Shown here one piece after another: positions 38,424 through 51,597 of a stretch of DNA of 64,000 nucleotides (its first letter is position 1; each line of letters opens with the position of its first letter). The stretch is from Aquilaria yunnanensis (taxonomy: Eukaryota > Streptophyta > Magnoliopsida > Malvales > Thymelaeaceae), in NCBI GenBank assembly GCA_039654915.1, contig CM077599.1:5830501-5894500 (forward strand), in the 5' to 3' direction. A model generated the notes under the pieces. That model saw only the letters and a program-made list of their open reading frames with translations, was not told where the DNA came from and ran no database searches. Made by a program: the position numbers and the translations under genes.

Positions 38424-39260
38424 GTTTTTTTTACAGTTTGTCAGTTAACCCTGAACTTTAAATAATATTACACTTGCCCCATGAGATTATTAATAAATTA
38501 AAATAAATTAAAATGAGAAATGTTGAAAATCAATTTATTTTGAAAATACAAGGTAAAACAAAATTGCTACATGTTTGATAATGATCCTAACAAATGAGTT
38601 ATTAGTAATTATTTTGATATATAGAGATGATTCACTCAACTTAAATAATATCAATTTTTTTTTGGAAAATCTTGGTATTTTCTCTTGATTTTTATTTTTC
38701 TTAGTTGGCTACAAAAAAAATTATTTTCTAAAAATATTATTCAAGTGATTATTAATTAGATATTTAAATGATATAGTTATAGATTAAAAAAAATCAATTG
38801 AAGTGGTTGGAGGCATTTAAGCATTGGCTTTCTTTTTTTCCTTTATTCAATTTGCATCGATCCACGGAATGACAGGTGAGGCAAAGTTGGATGAGTCTGA
38901 ATGGTTTGAGGTGAGGAAGACAAGTGATTTTGGGAACAAGGTTGGGGACGGAGGCGGTGGAGCAAGAGGGTAAGGTCGAATAAGGAGATGGGGAGGCGGT
39001 GGAGATGGATAGGGTCGAAGTAGCGCTAGCAATTAATAGAAGTAAAGAGATGAGAAGAGGAATGACATTCTTGGAAAATTATAGATTTCAAAAATTTTGG
39101 GTATAATTGTAAACTAAATTAAATTCAAGGTGGTTGGCTATAATTTTAACTGGTGGTTGATCAAAGGTGTTTAAAAAGTTGGTGGTAAGTGTAGATTTTC
39201 ACACCTTAGGGGGGCAAGTGTAATATTACATAAAGTTCATGGGAAACTGTAAAAAATCCT
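38424..39260. mobile_element. MULE-like element, about 840 bases
   Basis: The ends share TTTTTTACAGTTT, TGAACTTTA, TAATATTACACTTGCCCC in inverted orientation (left about 38424-38490, right about 39205-39260). The core has a purine-rich ggaggcggtgga segment (38940-39010). Confidence 0.6.
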
Positions 39261-39699
39261 TTTTTTATATTAATATCATTATTACATGTTTGTTTTATGA
39301 ACATATCTCTTTCCCAGTAGAACTTACATTGATGACCTATATAGCTCTTAGTCAATAAGCAAATTCAAATTTTTTAAATTGAAAAACTTAGCAAAAACAA
39401 CAAAAATTTCATAAAACTTAAAAAAGGCAAAGTTGAGCTCAACCAAGGTGGACCCCTGGGCTTCATATTTGCATTTTCAGGTGGCATTGACCACCACATT
39501 GACATTCTCTATGGCGACGTTGTAGGAATTAGAGTTGAACTCATTGTTGGCAGCCAAATGCTGGGAGATGATGTAACTGTTGCAATCTCGACATGTCTAG
39601 AGTATCCATGGTCAACAGTGTAGGTGGCATTGGCGAGGAGAGTGGAGATGAGGGATTCCCAAATTAGTGGCCTTGGTTTAGGCAAGTCTTAATGCAGCA

Positions 39700-40060
39700 A
39701 CTGCAAGGCCGTCGTTGAGGGCCTAAGGAGTTTCGGCAAAGGGGTCAGAGGAAAGGGTATTAGAGCAGAAGGAGAAGTCACATAAGGGGGCGAAGAGAGG
39801 CAGAGATGGTCTAGATGGATGGGTCGAAGTGGAGGCGGAAAAGAACGGAAGTGGAGAGACAATGAGGGAAGGGGCAATATTGGAAAATTGTATATTTCTA
39901 AAGTTTTGGACATAATTGTAACCCAAACTAAGTTCAAGATTGTTGGTTATAATTTTAACTGACAGTATTAAAAAAGCAAAAAAGTAAATGTATATTTTCA
40001 AACCTCAAGAAAACAAGTGTAATATCACTTAACGTTTAATAGGGTAACTATAAAAACCCC
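39700..40060. repeat. Partial copy of the 38.4-39.3 kb element
   Basis: 39880-40060 repeats 39060-39260 in the same orientation (ataattgtaa, gttggttataattttaact, caagtgtaatat blocks). The preceding purine-rich stretch (39735-39870) parallels 38880-39010. A left end is not seen. Confidence 0.5.
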
Positions 40061-43023
40061 AAATATTAAAAAGTTATAAGAAATCTCTGTCACTCACTCA
40101 CTCTCTCTCCACACCCACACACACACTAAAGCATAAGGCGCAGATACCGTACTAACAAGTGGGTTTGCGTTTGGGTGTACTGATTAGTTTTGTTCTCAGT
40201 TTTTTTTTGGCTTCTTGTTTGCAGATGCGCAGGTAAGTCATGGATAGGTTGACACCACCTGTCCAATGGTATATGCTATACTGACAGGGGAAGTCCTCTA
40301 GTTCTCCGGAATTGTTGGTTAAGGACTAAATGTTTGAGTTGTTTGCTTCACATCATTACGTTGGTATTTCATCTTGGAAGTTGTTTTCTTTGTTTTTTTT
40401 TTTGTTCCCTCCGTCTAGTAGTGATTTAGTAAGTTATTATAGTTAGTGTCGCTTGGCTATTTATATGTAAACTTTTGAACAAAATTTCCGGAATTTATGT
40501 TGATATGTTTGAAATGTGTGAGGGAAGGGGTTCAAAAAAAAAAAAACTTTGTTCCTTTGTTGGGTTAATATCTATTGTGAGCCACATTAGTTTGCTCTGT
40601 TGTAATTGGAGGCATGAGATGCTTAGATCTGTTCTTTTTCGTTCCAGTGAAAGTAGGCGGAATAGATGCCACAAGTTTGCTTTGACACTAAATGTCAGGT
40701 AATCATTACACATGTGCAATGATTGCAATTCGTTTCTTTTACATTGTGAGTCTTTCTTCCATGGATCGTACGTGTGCGTAATTGGTGAAGAGGAATATAT
40801 ATATATATATGAAGCCATGCACATATATATTCCTATATATATATATATATATATACACCTATACACACATACATACATATATATATAGATCCTGCTGTTA
40901 TAGGCAGAAGAGCAAGCTAGATGAGAAGTAAATATATGTTAGTTCGGTGTAGGTAGCATATTATTGTAACCGACTATATATATATGTTGATTCTTCTATA
41001 CTCCTTCCTTAATTACTATAGGTAGCATATAGTTTTAGTTGTTCAGTGTTATTACGCTTTTTTAATTATGTTAAAGAGTGATGGTAGCACAAGCAAAACC
41101 AAGAAGTGAAATCCATCTTTATTCCTCCATATGTGATTGCTACCTTTAAAGAATATACAAACTGTATATCTATCTACTGAAAAACCGTATTAATTAATCA
41201 CCATCAATATATATGCATGTTACAGTCTCTCCTCCCCCCGTCAATGCACCCAATATAGAACTCTCTTCCTGCAGTCTGCAGAGCAGCGCGGGTGTTCTGG
41301 TAGTATTTTTTAATAAGAGAAAAAAAAAACATATTAATTAGCACCAGTTGTGTATCGGTACTTGACATAACACACCATTGTATACAAGTCGTTGATGCAT
41401 GTCATGGTGATTACGGCATCCATGGCCACATGCATGATATATATACCATGTTGACGCATTTTTATACCTCTCTACAGCTCTACTTATAAGAGCGTGAAGA
41501 TTTCCTAATACCTATTACCAGTTCACAGCATTAATTATATCCCAAGTTTTTAATTTTCATGGAAACACGACCATATCTATTTAACACCAGCTTTTTTTTA
41601 TTTTATTAAATATTCATGTTACACTATTCTAGTATCTTTTTTTCCAAAAAAATTTAAGTTGTAGACTTTAGAGATATATATATATATATAGTTTAAATAT
41701 ATAAAAGCACGCATGATGATAACGGATAAGGGAATCCGAGGCATGCATATATACCCCATCCTAAAAAGCGACACACGAATACTGTATGAAAATATATGAC
41801 CAAATTAAATTTAGAAATTAAGGCTGCAAAAGTAGCAACCTTAGACATGAACAAATCAAATCATCAAGCTATTAGCAGCTTGATTACACAATGGGTTACA
41901 TTTTTCTATGCAGTGGAACATAAAATTGTAGACTTTTCAGATATTCCTCTATTGTTTTGAATTCCACTTTTGCCACTTTTAATTATTTTCAATTTCACTG
42001 GCAAAAGTATTCCTTGCTCTCTATTATTATTAATATTGATACTAACCAAGCAAGGGGAAAGAGTTACAATGGAAAAACGGATTGAGCCAGGGAATGCACC
42101 AGAGAGAACTGATCCTGAGGAACAGTAATAATCGTGCAACAGGTGAATTTTTCCTTAACTGTGTGTATTTGTCGAGTCAAACTTACCATAGCTATATGGA
42201 GGGCCAAGGAACATCCAAGAGCAGTGATAGTCAGTTAAAAGAGTGATACCTTACATCTGGGGTTGTGAAGGTATGTACTATATATTATAAGCTAGAATAA
42301 CGCCCCTTAAAGCCTAAAGTATAACTTCTATATATAATAGAGGACAATGAGGAAAGAAACAACTATCTTGGAGGATATATAGAAAGTAGTAGGACCCATT
42401 CAAAGCCATGTTGCAATGCCCATGTTTGAAGAGCTACGTGTTGCCCCATTCACAATAAAAATAGTAGGGATCTGCTCAAATTGAGATTCAATATTTATTC
42501 CTCATGACTGGCACAGGGGTTGGGCGAATCATGGGGAAAGAATGAGTGGATAATTTGATAGTACTCGAGCATTGAAAAGTTGCTGAACCAAGGTATCCTT
42601 TCTTACTATAAATTATAATGGGTTGGACATGTAATAGAGCATGCCAAAAGACTTACTTATTTCTTCCCAATCACGACGACCAAAGTGTCGAGACTAAGTA
42701 AAAAAAACCAATTCTTTTTCCAATATTTGTGATTGTTTGCCAATAATTTAAGAAGCCATGTCTCAAATCGGGTAGATTATATACTAGTCGGGGTCGCACA
42801 AAAAATCATATCATACTTAAGCAGAATCCTATCAATTCCAGAACAAGTACTTTGCTATTTCATCCGCCGAATTACAATAGGGGGAATTAGCGAGGGAAGG
42901 CTAGCATATGGAGAGAGAGCATCAAGAACGCACTTCTAGTGAAAAACTTTGAACTTCTGTGAGATATTGCCTAGATTCATTTTAGCACTATTTGTAGGTT
43001 TTTTTAAGGGTAGAATTTATTGG
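40061..43023. other. Intergenic region with AT microsatellites, no gene recognised
   Basis: (AT)n and (TATA)n runs lie at 40796-40885 and 41673-41691. The short ORFs at 41906-42139 (minus) and 42733-42939 (plus) have ordinary, non-low-complexity composition but no domain I can name and no visible exon neighbours. They may be fragments. Confidence 0.4.
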
Positions 43024-44190
43024 GGGTCACCTAGCTTATTTTTTTGTTCTATCCGAATACATTATCTTTATTTTATCCTAGCAAGATACCTTACCTTTTA
43101 TTACGTGTCCTAGTTAGGTACTTTTCATTAATTTCAATGTTAAGTTTGATTGAAAATGATGACATGACATTAAATAACACCAAAATAAATTTAAAATGAT
43201 GACTTTAGTGCTCATATTTTTTTCAATTACTAACTCTATCCCCTGGACTTCCACAAAATTAATTCTAACCTCAAAACCCTAACCCTCAAAAGCTCCTCTC
43301 TTACCCGCCGTCGCCAACTGCCTCCACCCCAACCGTTGTTGACCACCCTCCACCCCAATCGCCACCGACCGCCCTTCAGCCACCAACCCAACCGCCAACC
43401 CCGCCGTTAACCCCGTCGTTGGCCGTCCTCTTAAGGATTGACTTTCTTCTTCTCGAGACTGACTCGATTAGACGCTGACCATCTCCCTTGAATCGGACGC
43501 CGACTCCGAATCCCTCATTCTCTCCTTCCCCAAATCCCTTGTTGGTGTCGTCTTTCCCAAGCCCGGCAATTGTCCCAAACGTCACCTGTGTAGATCCTAT
43601 CCCAATTCCCGATTTCTCATGCTTGAATTTTCTGAATTCAACGTTTCATTTTTTGAGTTTAAAATTATGGGTTTGATTTGACACTTGATTTCCTGGGTTT
43701 GATTGTTGCTCAGGTTTGATTCGACGCTTGATTTTTTGGGTTTGAAATCAGAAATTAGGGAATGACGAGGGAGGAGCATGGGAGGTGGCGGTGAATGGGA
43801 CGGGAGGATGATTAGGCGGGTTGAATTGAGGTGTTGGCGGGGGTTGGTTGCCGGGTTGGTGGCTGGAGGGTGGTCGACAGCAGCAACTGGGTGGGCAGCT
43901 TGTGAGGTAGCTGTGGTAAAGATGGAAAATTAAAATGTTTGGGGGGTAGGATTGGCTTAAGTGAAATTTTAAGGGTTAGAATTAGTAATTGAAATAGTAT
44001 GAAAACTGAAGTTATCACTTTAAGTTTATTTTAGTATTGTTTAATGCAACATCATCATTTTCCATCCAATTTAACAATCAATTTGACGGAAAGTAGTTGA
44101 ATAGGATGCGCAATAGAAAGATAGGTACCTTGCTGGGACAAAATAAAGATAAGGTACCCAGATAGGACAAAAAAATAAGTTAGGTGATCC
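43024..44190. mobile_element. MULE-like element, about 1.17 kb
   Basis: The left end GGGTCACCTAGCTTATTTTT and the right end (reverse complement) GGATCACCTAACTTATTTTT continue together for about 200 bases (GTCCTATC, TACCTTATCTTTATTTT, GACAT, TTTAATGC/ACATTAAAT). The core is GC-rich (43290-43920), with ccaaccgccaacc phrases on one side and ggtggcgg phrases on the other that are partly complementary. It resembles elements that carry pieces of host coding sequence; I recognise no gene. The flanking 9-mers do not match. Confidence 0.65.
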
Positions 44191-44991
44191 ATGATATCAA
44201 TGGGTAACATAGATTAAGAGGTAGACTCTTAGAGCAACGGACGGACTTCTTCATGATTTCCAATGCATATGCTTGTTTTGTAGAAATTTTTTTGAAATGC
44301 AGCCAAACCAATAAATTAAATCTCTGCCCCTAACTAGATGGGGGGATAAGTAACAAATTTTAAAGACTATCCACCATGGGAACAATGATAGAAAGAGAAG
44401 AACATTTCAGTGTCTCCATTAATTTGCTATATTAAGATCTAATACATGAAGTTGCCTACATTAGGGATATGCCTGAAGGTACATAGAGAGATGGTCAAAT
44501 AAGACATTAGGGATCTAGACATTTTCCCAAACTCTAATAGATAAGCCATTTCCAATATTCGACAGATGTATGACATGAGAATTTCTCAGCCATAGAGAAA
44601 ACTGTCGAAAGAAAGACATATAAATGAGTGATTATATTTGGTTGTATATAAATAATTTTGTAGGTACTGTTAAGCTGTTGAAAATTTTCTATTTTTCTTT
44701 ATCAAATTTTCTTCAATAAAATTTTGATAAAAGTTTGAGTGTATAACATGTCATTAGAATATATGGAAGTCTTTGTTTTTCTAAACTTTCAAAAACTCAT
44801 ATATTAAAATGGAAAACATTTAAAAAATATTTTTTATTTTATAAAATGAGTTTTCTAATCTTAGAAACTACGTTTTCTACGTTTTTAAAACAAATTATGC
44901 ATTCAAATTTTTATTAAAAAAATTAGAAAAAATAAGAAAATTTTAGACATTCAAACTTCAATTTATTTTTAAGAAAAAATATCACAAACAA

Positions 44992-45025
<34 letters not shown>

Positions 45026-45365
45026 TGTTATTGTTGTTATATTGTCGTCGAGTCTTCGTCATCGTCTCGAATAAGGCTGACGAGCTCTGACTCGTTTTTT
45101 CGGTTTCTTTTGGGTGCTGAAGTGTTTGGTGTGGGTGGTGGTCCAAGCATGTCTGGACGGAACACTATCTAGACGTTTCTCTCTACATGGAAATCATTTC
45201 TCTTATTACTGGACTTCTTGTTGTTTCACATGTTTTTAACCTTTTCTCTACAGTTTCGTATGATCATTGATCCATTCAGTCCTTGAAAATTCTTTTAGAT
45301 TAAATCGTAAAGGTGGTTTATTTATTTATGAATGAAGTTTAATTAATTCAAGTCCTTAAAAATTA
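44191..45365. other. Intergenic, with (TTA)n at 44994-45024
   Basis: AT-rich, no gene recognised. A mixed-composition stretch at 45040-45180 follows the microsatellite. Confidence 0.45.
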
Positions 45366-45601
45366 CACTTCATCCGTCCTATATTTTTTACATTATTTAT
45401 GTTTTAGTAATTAATTTATAATTTTTTATTTTTAACATTTTAGTATATAAATTAAGAATTTTTATATAAAAATGATAAATGAAAACATATAGTTTCTAAA
45501 TATATATTTTTAAAATTTTTTTAAATAAATATTAATATAAATAAATTTAAATCCAACTAATAAAAAAATTAAATTGTACAAAAAATATATGACAGAGGAA
45601 G
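45366..45601. mobile_element. Stowaway-like MITE, 236 bases
   Basis: The ends CACTTCATCCGTCCTATATT and (reverse complement) CTTCCTCTGTCATATATT form imperfect inverted repeats of about 25 bases, flanked by TA (45364-45365 and 45602-45603). Size, ends and TA target fit a decayed Stowaway MITE. Confidence 0.65.
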
Positions 45602-45676
45602 TAACAATAGTGTTGCGGAGTCACGATTTTTTCCCTTGTGGGGGACACATTCAGAACATGTTAAAGCGGATGGTGA

Positions 45677-45707
<31 letters not shown>

Positions 45708-46779
45708 GTTGTTGATTTTTGCTTTTCCAATTTTTTTTTAAGCTTATGCAGCCTGAAAACTATTAAGTGATAACTAGTGTTGATTTGACATTTTGTTTTT
45801 AATTAATTCCAACCAGATCTATAACTATAAGAAAGAACCAAGTGACAGACCAGCATTATCGAATTTGAATGCATCGTATTCTAAAAATAAAAATTTCGGA
45901 TCTAAAGAGAGTTTCACCATATTTTGTTACGAAAAGGAGCAAGCCAGGATTCTCCATTAATTTAGAATAGTAGATTTACACTTCAAGCCTTCCAAATTAT
46001 GGAGTTTAGCCAAATTACACCTAATCTGTTTGTTCAAAGTGAATAATTTAATAACCTTACTTTTTGTAGGGAAGTTTACGTTATAAAGGCATGCGCTTGC
46101 CACCATAGGCCCAATGTAAATCCGCCGCTCGTATATTTGAGGGACAGGGCTTAGATTATTATATGGTAAAGAATAAAGTATAAAAGAGACAAACTAAAAA
46201 GCTTGGCAGCCAAATACGTAATTTTATTGATTGGTCAACTAATATATGTAAGGTCAAAGGGGTAAAGTGCTCAACGGTCAATATTTTAGAGATTGAGTTT
46301 TATCATGCTAAAATGTAGGTGTCTTGTAAGCGAGTTGACAAAGTTTGAAGAAATAAATTGGATTTTTGTCTGAATTCTTTGAAATACTTCGACTTGATGT
46401 GAAATATTGTAAAAAATGTGACATGAAAAAGTACAACTTCACAAATGTTTTGTTTCTATTCAAACAAAATGTTTCAAAAACACTAAACTCATTGCTAAGA
46501 ATATTTGATCTCTAAACATGGACAGCTTCTTACCCCTAATGTTTATCATCCAAAAAGCCCCATTTGGAAAAATATTTAGTGATTGCAATTAGAGTTTTGG
46601 ATAGTTAATTAATAGTGAAGATCAAACCGCTGAAATTAAAAGTAAAAATATACCCTTATATATTATTTTTTAAAACTTTAAAGCTAATCGCTAACACTAA
46701 TATCAAATGAGATTATTGTCAACTATGCCAAAGAAAATTTCACAAGGGGGAGGAGTCCCTAGAATTTTTTTTTTCATTT
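45602..46779. other. Intergenic, with (ATT)n at about 45678-45706
   Basis: AT-rich with one trinucleotide microsatellite. I recognise nothing else. Confidence 0.5.
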
Positions 46780-47640
46780 AACGGTGAGACTAGTGTTTGT
46801 AACTGTTAATGTAACAAATTGATAGTTGTCTAATTGTTTGTTCTTTTATTGATATCTATTTGTTTTTTTGTCTCAGTTTGTTGTACTTTTAAATGTTCTT
46901 ACTTGTATTTTTTTGGTAAACTATTTATTTTTATTGATTATTATTTTTTATTCTTTTATGAGTAGTTGTTAGTTTTTTTAGAGAAAGTAATTGTTCTTGC
47001 ATTATTATTTATTTGTTATTTCAAAGAAACTAATTATTCTTTTATCATCAGTATCTATTTGTTTCTTTAGAGAAAATAGTTGTTCTTTTACTGGGAACAA
47101 TTTATTTTTTTTTTGGCTCAATAAGCAATTGTATTTTATTAGTTGGCAAATTTGAACAAAGAAAAAAGTAGATAGGTTTTAAAAAAGATAAGAATGATAT
47201 AAAAAACAAAAAATGTAATAAAACTAAGAAGCTTAAAAACTAGAAAAGTAAGAGATAAAAATGTAAACAAAGCAACAGACAAAGTCAAACACTAACAATA
47301 AGATGAAAAATGAAAAGAGAAAAAAAAAAGATTGGAAGGAGAACAATTTGACTGAAAAATAAAGGAGACATAAGAAGTATGATTCAGGAAGAGAAAAAAG
47401 CAGCATCAAAATACAATTTGGGAAGAAACAAAGAAGAAAAAACAAAAGTAGCAACAAAAATTAAAAAAGGAAAAGGAAACAAAATAAATATATATAAAAA
47501 GATAAACGGAACCGAAAAGAAAGAGAAAATGCCAAAAAAAAAACAGAAAAGGTAAAAAAAATAAACAACTCGGAAAGAAACAAAAAAAAAAAGGAAACTG
47601 GAAAAGAAGAGGGGACAAAAAATAATAATAGGAATGCATC
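46780..47640 (-). repeat. Phrase array plus purine-rich lead, family 1 (inverted copy)
   Basis: Read on the minus strand, a T-rich stretch with TTCCCAAATTGTATTTTGATG (near 47405) is followed by variants of AAAAGAACAA and AACAAATAGATA. This is the layout of 20540-21300 in the opposite orientation. Open frames across 47233-47658 are low-complexity artefacts. Confidence 0.55.
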
Positions 47641-48169
47641 AGCAGGGATAGGAGTCAAGCCCGCGTCCCCATCAACTTGCCCTATCTAATCGTTTTGTCG
47701 ATCATGGTACTTTCACTGAAATCAGACACTCTCATATAAGGAACTGACTCGTGTCTGTGCTTACATGTGAACTGATCATCTCCAAGCTTTTTCCTTCAAT
47801 TTTTTTGTTTTCATTCGCAACAGGAGGACTCTCTAAATTCATGTTTTCATGTCATATCCGTAAATTAAGCCATCACATTAATATGCATTTGAAAAGGTAA
47901 AACCTTTAATGTATTTGTACTCAAGTAATTGCATAAAGAAACAATTTCAATAATCATCCAAGTAATTATTATATTAAGCATATATATCTAATTAGATATA
48001 CTAATTCACACTTAACTTTCTATATATAGTCACTTCCTTCAAAAGAAATTAACAAAATCGCCCATCATTAAAATCCCCTTTCTCCCTTTAAAATTCTTAC
48101 TTTCAATCCCGCCAATGCTGAGGTTGCTATCGTCATCGCCCCTGCCACCACCAGAACTTCCATCATTAC
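47641..48169. other. Intergenic, no gene seen
   Basis: Mixed composition at 47650-47830, AT-rich after that. No recognisable feature. Confidence 0.4.
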
Positions 48170-49800
48170 TTGCATCTGTATAAGTGTCAAAGAAAAAGAT
48201 ACAAAATGTTTAAAGAAATTGGGAAATGTGTGTGGACAAGTATGTATAAATATCTAAAATAATAAACAAATTATTTGTTCTTTTCAATAACATATAAACT
48301 ATTTACTCCATACAAAAAGTGTTTTGTAAAAGTGTCTGAAGTAATGAGCAAATGTATCCGAAAATAATATGTAAAAATGTCTAATGCAACATTTGAAAGT
48401 ATCTAAAGTAATTTACAAATAATTTATTATTATTAAAAAATAAGAAGTGTTTGAAGCAATAAGAAATTGTTTTATTGGATATCAAAAAGTGTTTAAATAA
48501 GTACGTATAAATGTCTGAAATAATATATAGATAATTTGCTATCTTCACATAATATAAAAACCATTTGTTCTTTTTTAAAAAAAATTTGTAAAAATGTTTG
48601 ATTAAATATGTTAAAGCGTCTATAACAATAGTTAAAAGTGTATAGAGTAATATGTAAACAATTTATTATCTAAAAAATAAAAGTGTCTGAAGCAATAAAT
48701 AAATTATATGTAAAAGTGTTTGAATAAATATGTTAAAGCATCTATAACAATAGTTAAAAGTGTATAGAGTAACATGTAAACAATTTATTATCTAAAAAAT
48801 AAAAGTGTCTGAAGCAATAAATAAATTATATGTAAAAGTGTTTGAATAAATATGTTAAAGCATCTATAACAATAGTTAAAAGTGTTTAAAGTAATATATA
48901 AATTATTTATTATCTCAAAAATAAAAGTGTTTGAAATAATAAATAAAAATGTCTGGATAAATATATAAAATTTTTTTATGCTATATATAAAAATGACTAC
49001 AATAATGTGTAAAAAAATTGTTATTTTCAAATTTCAAAATATTTGAAAGAATAAGACAAAGTGTCTAAATGAATTTGTAAATACGTTTTAACAAAAATAC
49101 AAAAGTGTAAATGAAGATGTAAAAGTAAACAATTGTGCTTGTATTTTCCCGGCAATCTTATCACCAGCAATTTTTTAGTGATCTCTTGTCGTTTCTTAGT
49201 TGGCAATTTTTCACCGCTTCCTAGAGATTTATTGTCATTTATTCTCTTTTTTTGGCCGCTGCTCTCCACTTCATATTTCTTCTTGGGTCATCGCTCGCCA
49301 CAGCTGCTTTATCTCTCATTCTTGGATCTGCCTTCATTGCAGCGCTTCCTCTTTCTCCACATTCGATCAACGCTCGACACTCCTAGATCTGCCTCTTCTC
49401 ACTTTGCCTTACATCCCTATTTGTCTCATCATCATCACCCTGCCCCACCTCGGATCTCATTCTCTCATTGTCATTGAGCTGGATCTCACCTCGAATCTTA
49501 TCATCTCATTGTCATCGTGCTCAAATCGCCTCCTCTGGTCACTGCTCTAGGCTTCATCTTACTCCAGTTGGTGCTTCTAACGTCACCTCTACGCTGCCAA
49601 GAACAGCAACTACAAAAAGGAGCCCTAAACAAAATCCTGGCAATGAAGCCGTAACGGTGAACTCGTTGAATCCAAATGAGAAGGGAGGCGGCGCACAAGA
49701 GAATAGAATAAGGGGTAAAATTGTAAAATTAGTACAATGTGTAATTAAACATATGTGCATTATATCCATAGTAATCATCCAAGTCATTAATGTAAGTCTT
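48170..49800 (+). repeat. Repeat-family element with phrase array, family 3 (copy 1)
   Basis: 48170-49120 consists of phrases such as aaaagtgtctgaagcaata and atatgtaaa. Within it, 120-base tandem units start near 48595, 48715 and 48835. A pyrimidine-rich mixed block (49140-49560) follows, then a purine-rich end with taattaaacatatgtgcat (49742-49760). The same order of array and terminal phrase appears at 59650-60740. The ends of the element are undefined. Confidence 0.5.
48595..48955. repeat. 120-base tandem repeat, about 3 copies
   Basis: The units contain aaaagtgtttgaataaatatg, catctataacaatagtta and aacaatttattatct. Spacing is read as 120 bases. Confidence 0.75.
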
Positions 49801-51597
49801 CGAATCATTTACATATAGAAATTGTCACTTGGTTATGTTGAATCACAATAATCAAATCTAACCGAAACCTTGTTGTCCCTCACTTGTCGTTGTCATATTT
49901 GTTTATATCATTGTTATTATTTGCAGTGTTAATGATTTATATATACCCATCGGAGATAATGGCTCGTAGTTAAAAATTGTTCTTTCTTGAGCCATCTCTT
50001 GCTTTTTGTCCTAGGAAAAACAATGAGATTTAACGACTCTCGTTATTGCATTTTTGGAAATTTGACTATCTAATAATAAACAAATGTAACTATCACGAAC
50101 TATGTCTATTCTTATAAAATTCTGAAGACAATTTTAACCCTTAATTTGCTTCGATTGTTTTCAAGATGCCAAATTTGTCCTCTCATTCTCTACTTGGTTT
50201 ATTTTCCTTATAGCCTTTTGCTCCGAATTTGTCTTGTGCAATGAGATACCATATTGGGTCTAAATAATTTGAACTCATCATTAAAACCCAAATTGACAGA
50301 GAAATTCAATTTAACATTAGCTATAATCAAGGAAAATACTTAATAAAAAATTCCTATAAGGAATAGAATTTATCACTGACTATACTGAAAAAATACTTAG
50401 GATAACGTTCTTATTCATAAAGTGAAGACCCTCACGTCAAATCCAAAATATGAATGAAAACCTTACTTTTTTGTTAAGTCCATGATATGTTTATCATTTT
50501 ACTCTCATTTGGTGCACTCCATAGCAATAATTGTTTGAATTTAGAGTCCCACTAGTGTTATTCTTATGTTTTTGCAAGCAAAAGAGATTGGAGCAAAAAT
50601 GGGTAAATTAAAAGCCATTTTAAACCTTTTCTTAGTTGATTTAGGCTTCGGTGAAGAATAAAATTTGTAGCTCTTTGTATTAGCTTTGCATGGGTTATTG
50701 AATCATCTCAATCGGATACCTATGTGCAAAGTTATGGTCAAAATATGAAAGGTGTCAAAACCTACTCTATTTATAAAATCTCTTAACTAGCAATTACAAA
50801 AAAGGATCTCATTCAACCCCAAACCCTCCAAACTTGTTTTGGCTAGCTTTTTTTAGGGTTTTCATGGATTAAGGAGCTAGGAGGCCGATTTGATAGATAT
50901 TCTTGTTTGGATTAAAGTGGGTGCTATTCTAGAACATGAATTTTTACTTGGATTTGGTTCTCCTAATCCTAACTCCTCTTTTTCTTTATTTTGATATTCT
51001 TGTAAATATGTGTAGATTTATTGTTTATATGGATGTTGTAAACCATTTAAGATGATTTGATGCTTGTAAATACGTAACCCATTGATTATTTCCATGATTT
51101 GTTGGCTTTTTTAGCTTATGTTTGAATGTGTTCTTCATTTATTGACTACTTGTGTTGAACTACTTGCTAGACTTAGGAAAGGACTCGAGAAAGGTTTCTG
51201 AGGTCGGAAGTTGGCTAATAGAGTGTGGGTAATTGGTAGATTCTAGAGAATTATTATTCCTATGATGCCTTAAAGGATGGTTAAAAGAAGATAAAAGTTA
51301 AATAACGTTGGAACTAAATAAGAGGATTTACCTCTAAAAGAGTGCTTTGTGATGTTAATTTTTATTAGTTTCTCAAGTTGTCGATTATTTTGAATTTGAC
51401 CTAGTTCCAAGTATTAGTTTAGAACTAGTCAACCTTAATTATTATTTTGTTTATTGTTGTTTACAGCTTAATTTCATTAATCAATTTAATTTAGTTCTAA
51501 GTTTTAGTTTAATTAATTTATGCACATTCTAACTAAGTTTTGGTTGTTCACTCAATCTATGTGAAGATAATACTATAATATTCATCACTATATTAAA
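49801..51597. other. Intergenic, possible decayed retrotransposon sequence
   Basis: No gene. 50600-51590 reads like the LTR or leader of old plant retrotransposons (ttttagggttttcatgg followed by a long ORF-free stretch), but I found no boundaries. Confidence 0.3.

Noticed and set aside
40380..40430. ccctccgtct as a Stowaway end
   Set aside because: No matching inverted partner or TA-flanked second end was found nearby.
42733..42939. Possible LINE endonuclease fragment (RVDYILVG)
   Set aside because: Only one short motif-like segment, with no neighbouring LINE motifs in the frame or flanks.
47233..47658. Several hydrophobic Phe-rich frames on the minus strand
   Set aside because: Complement of an A/G-rich tract; low complexity.
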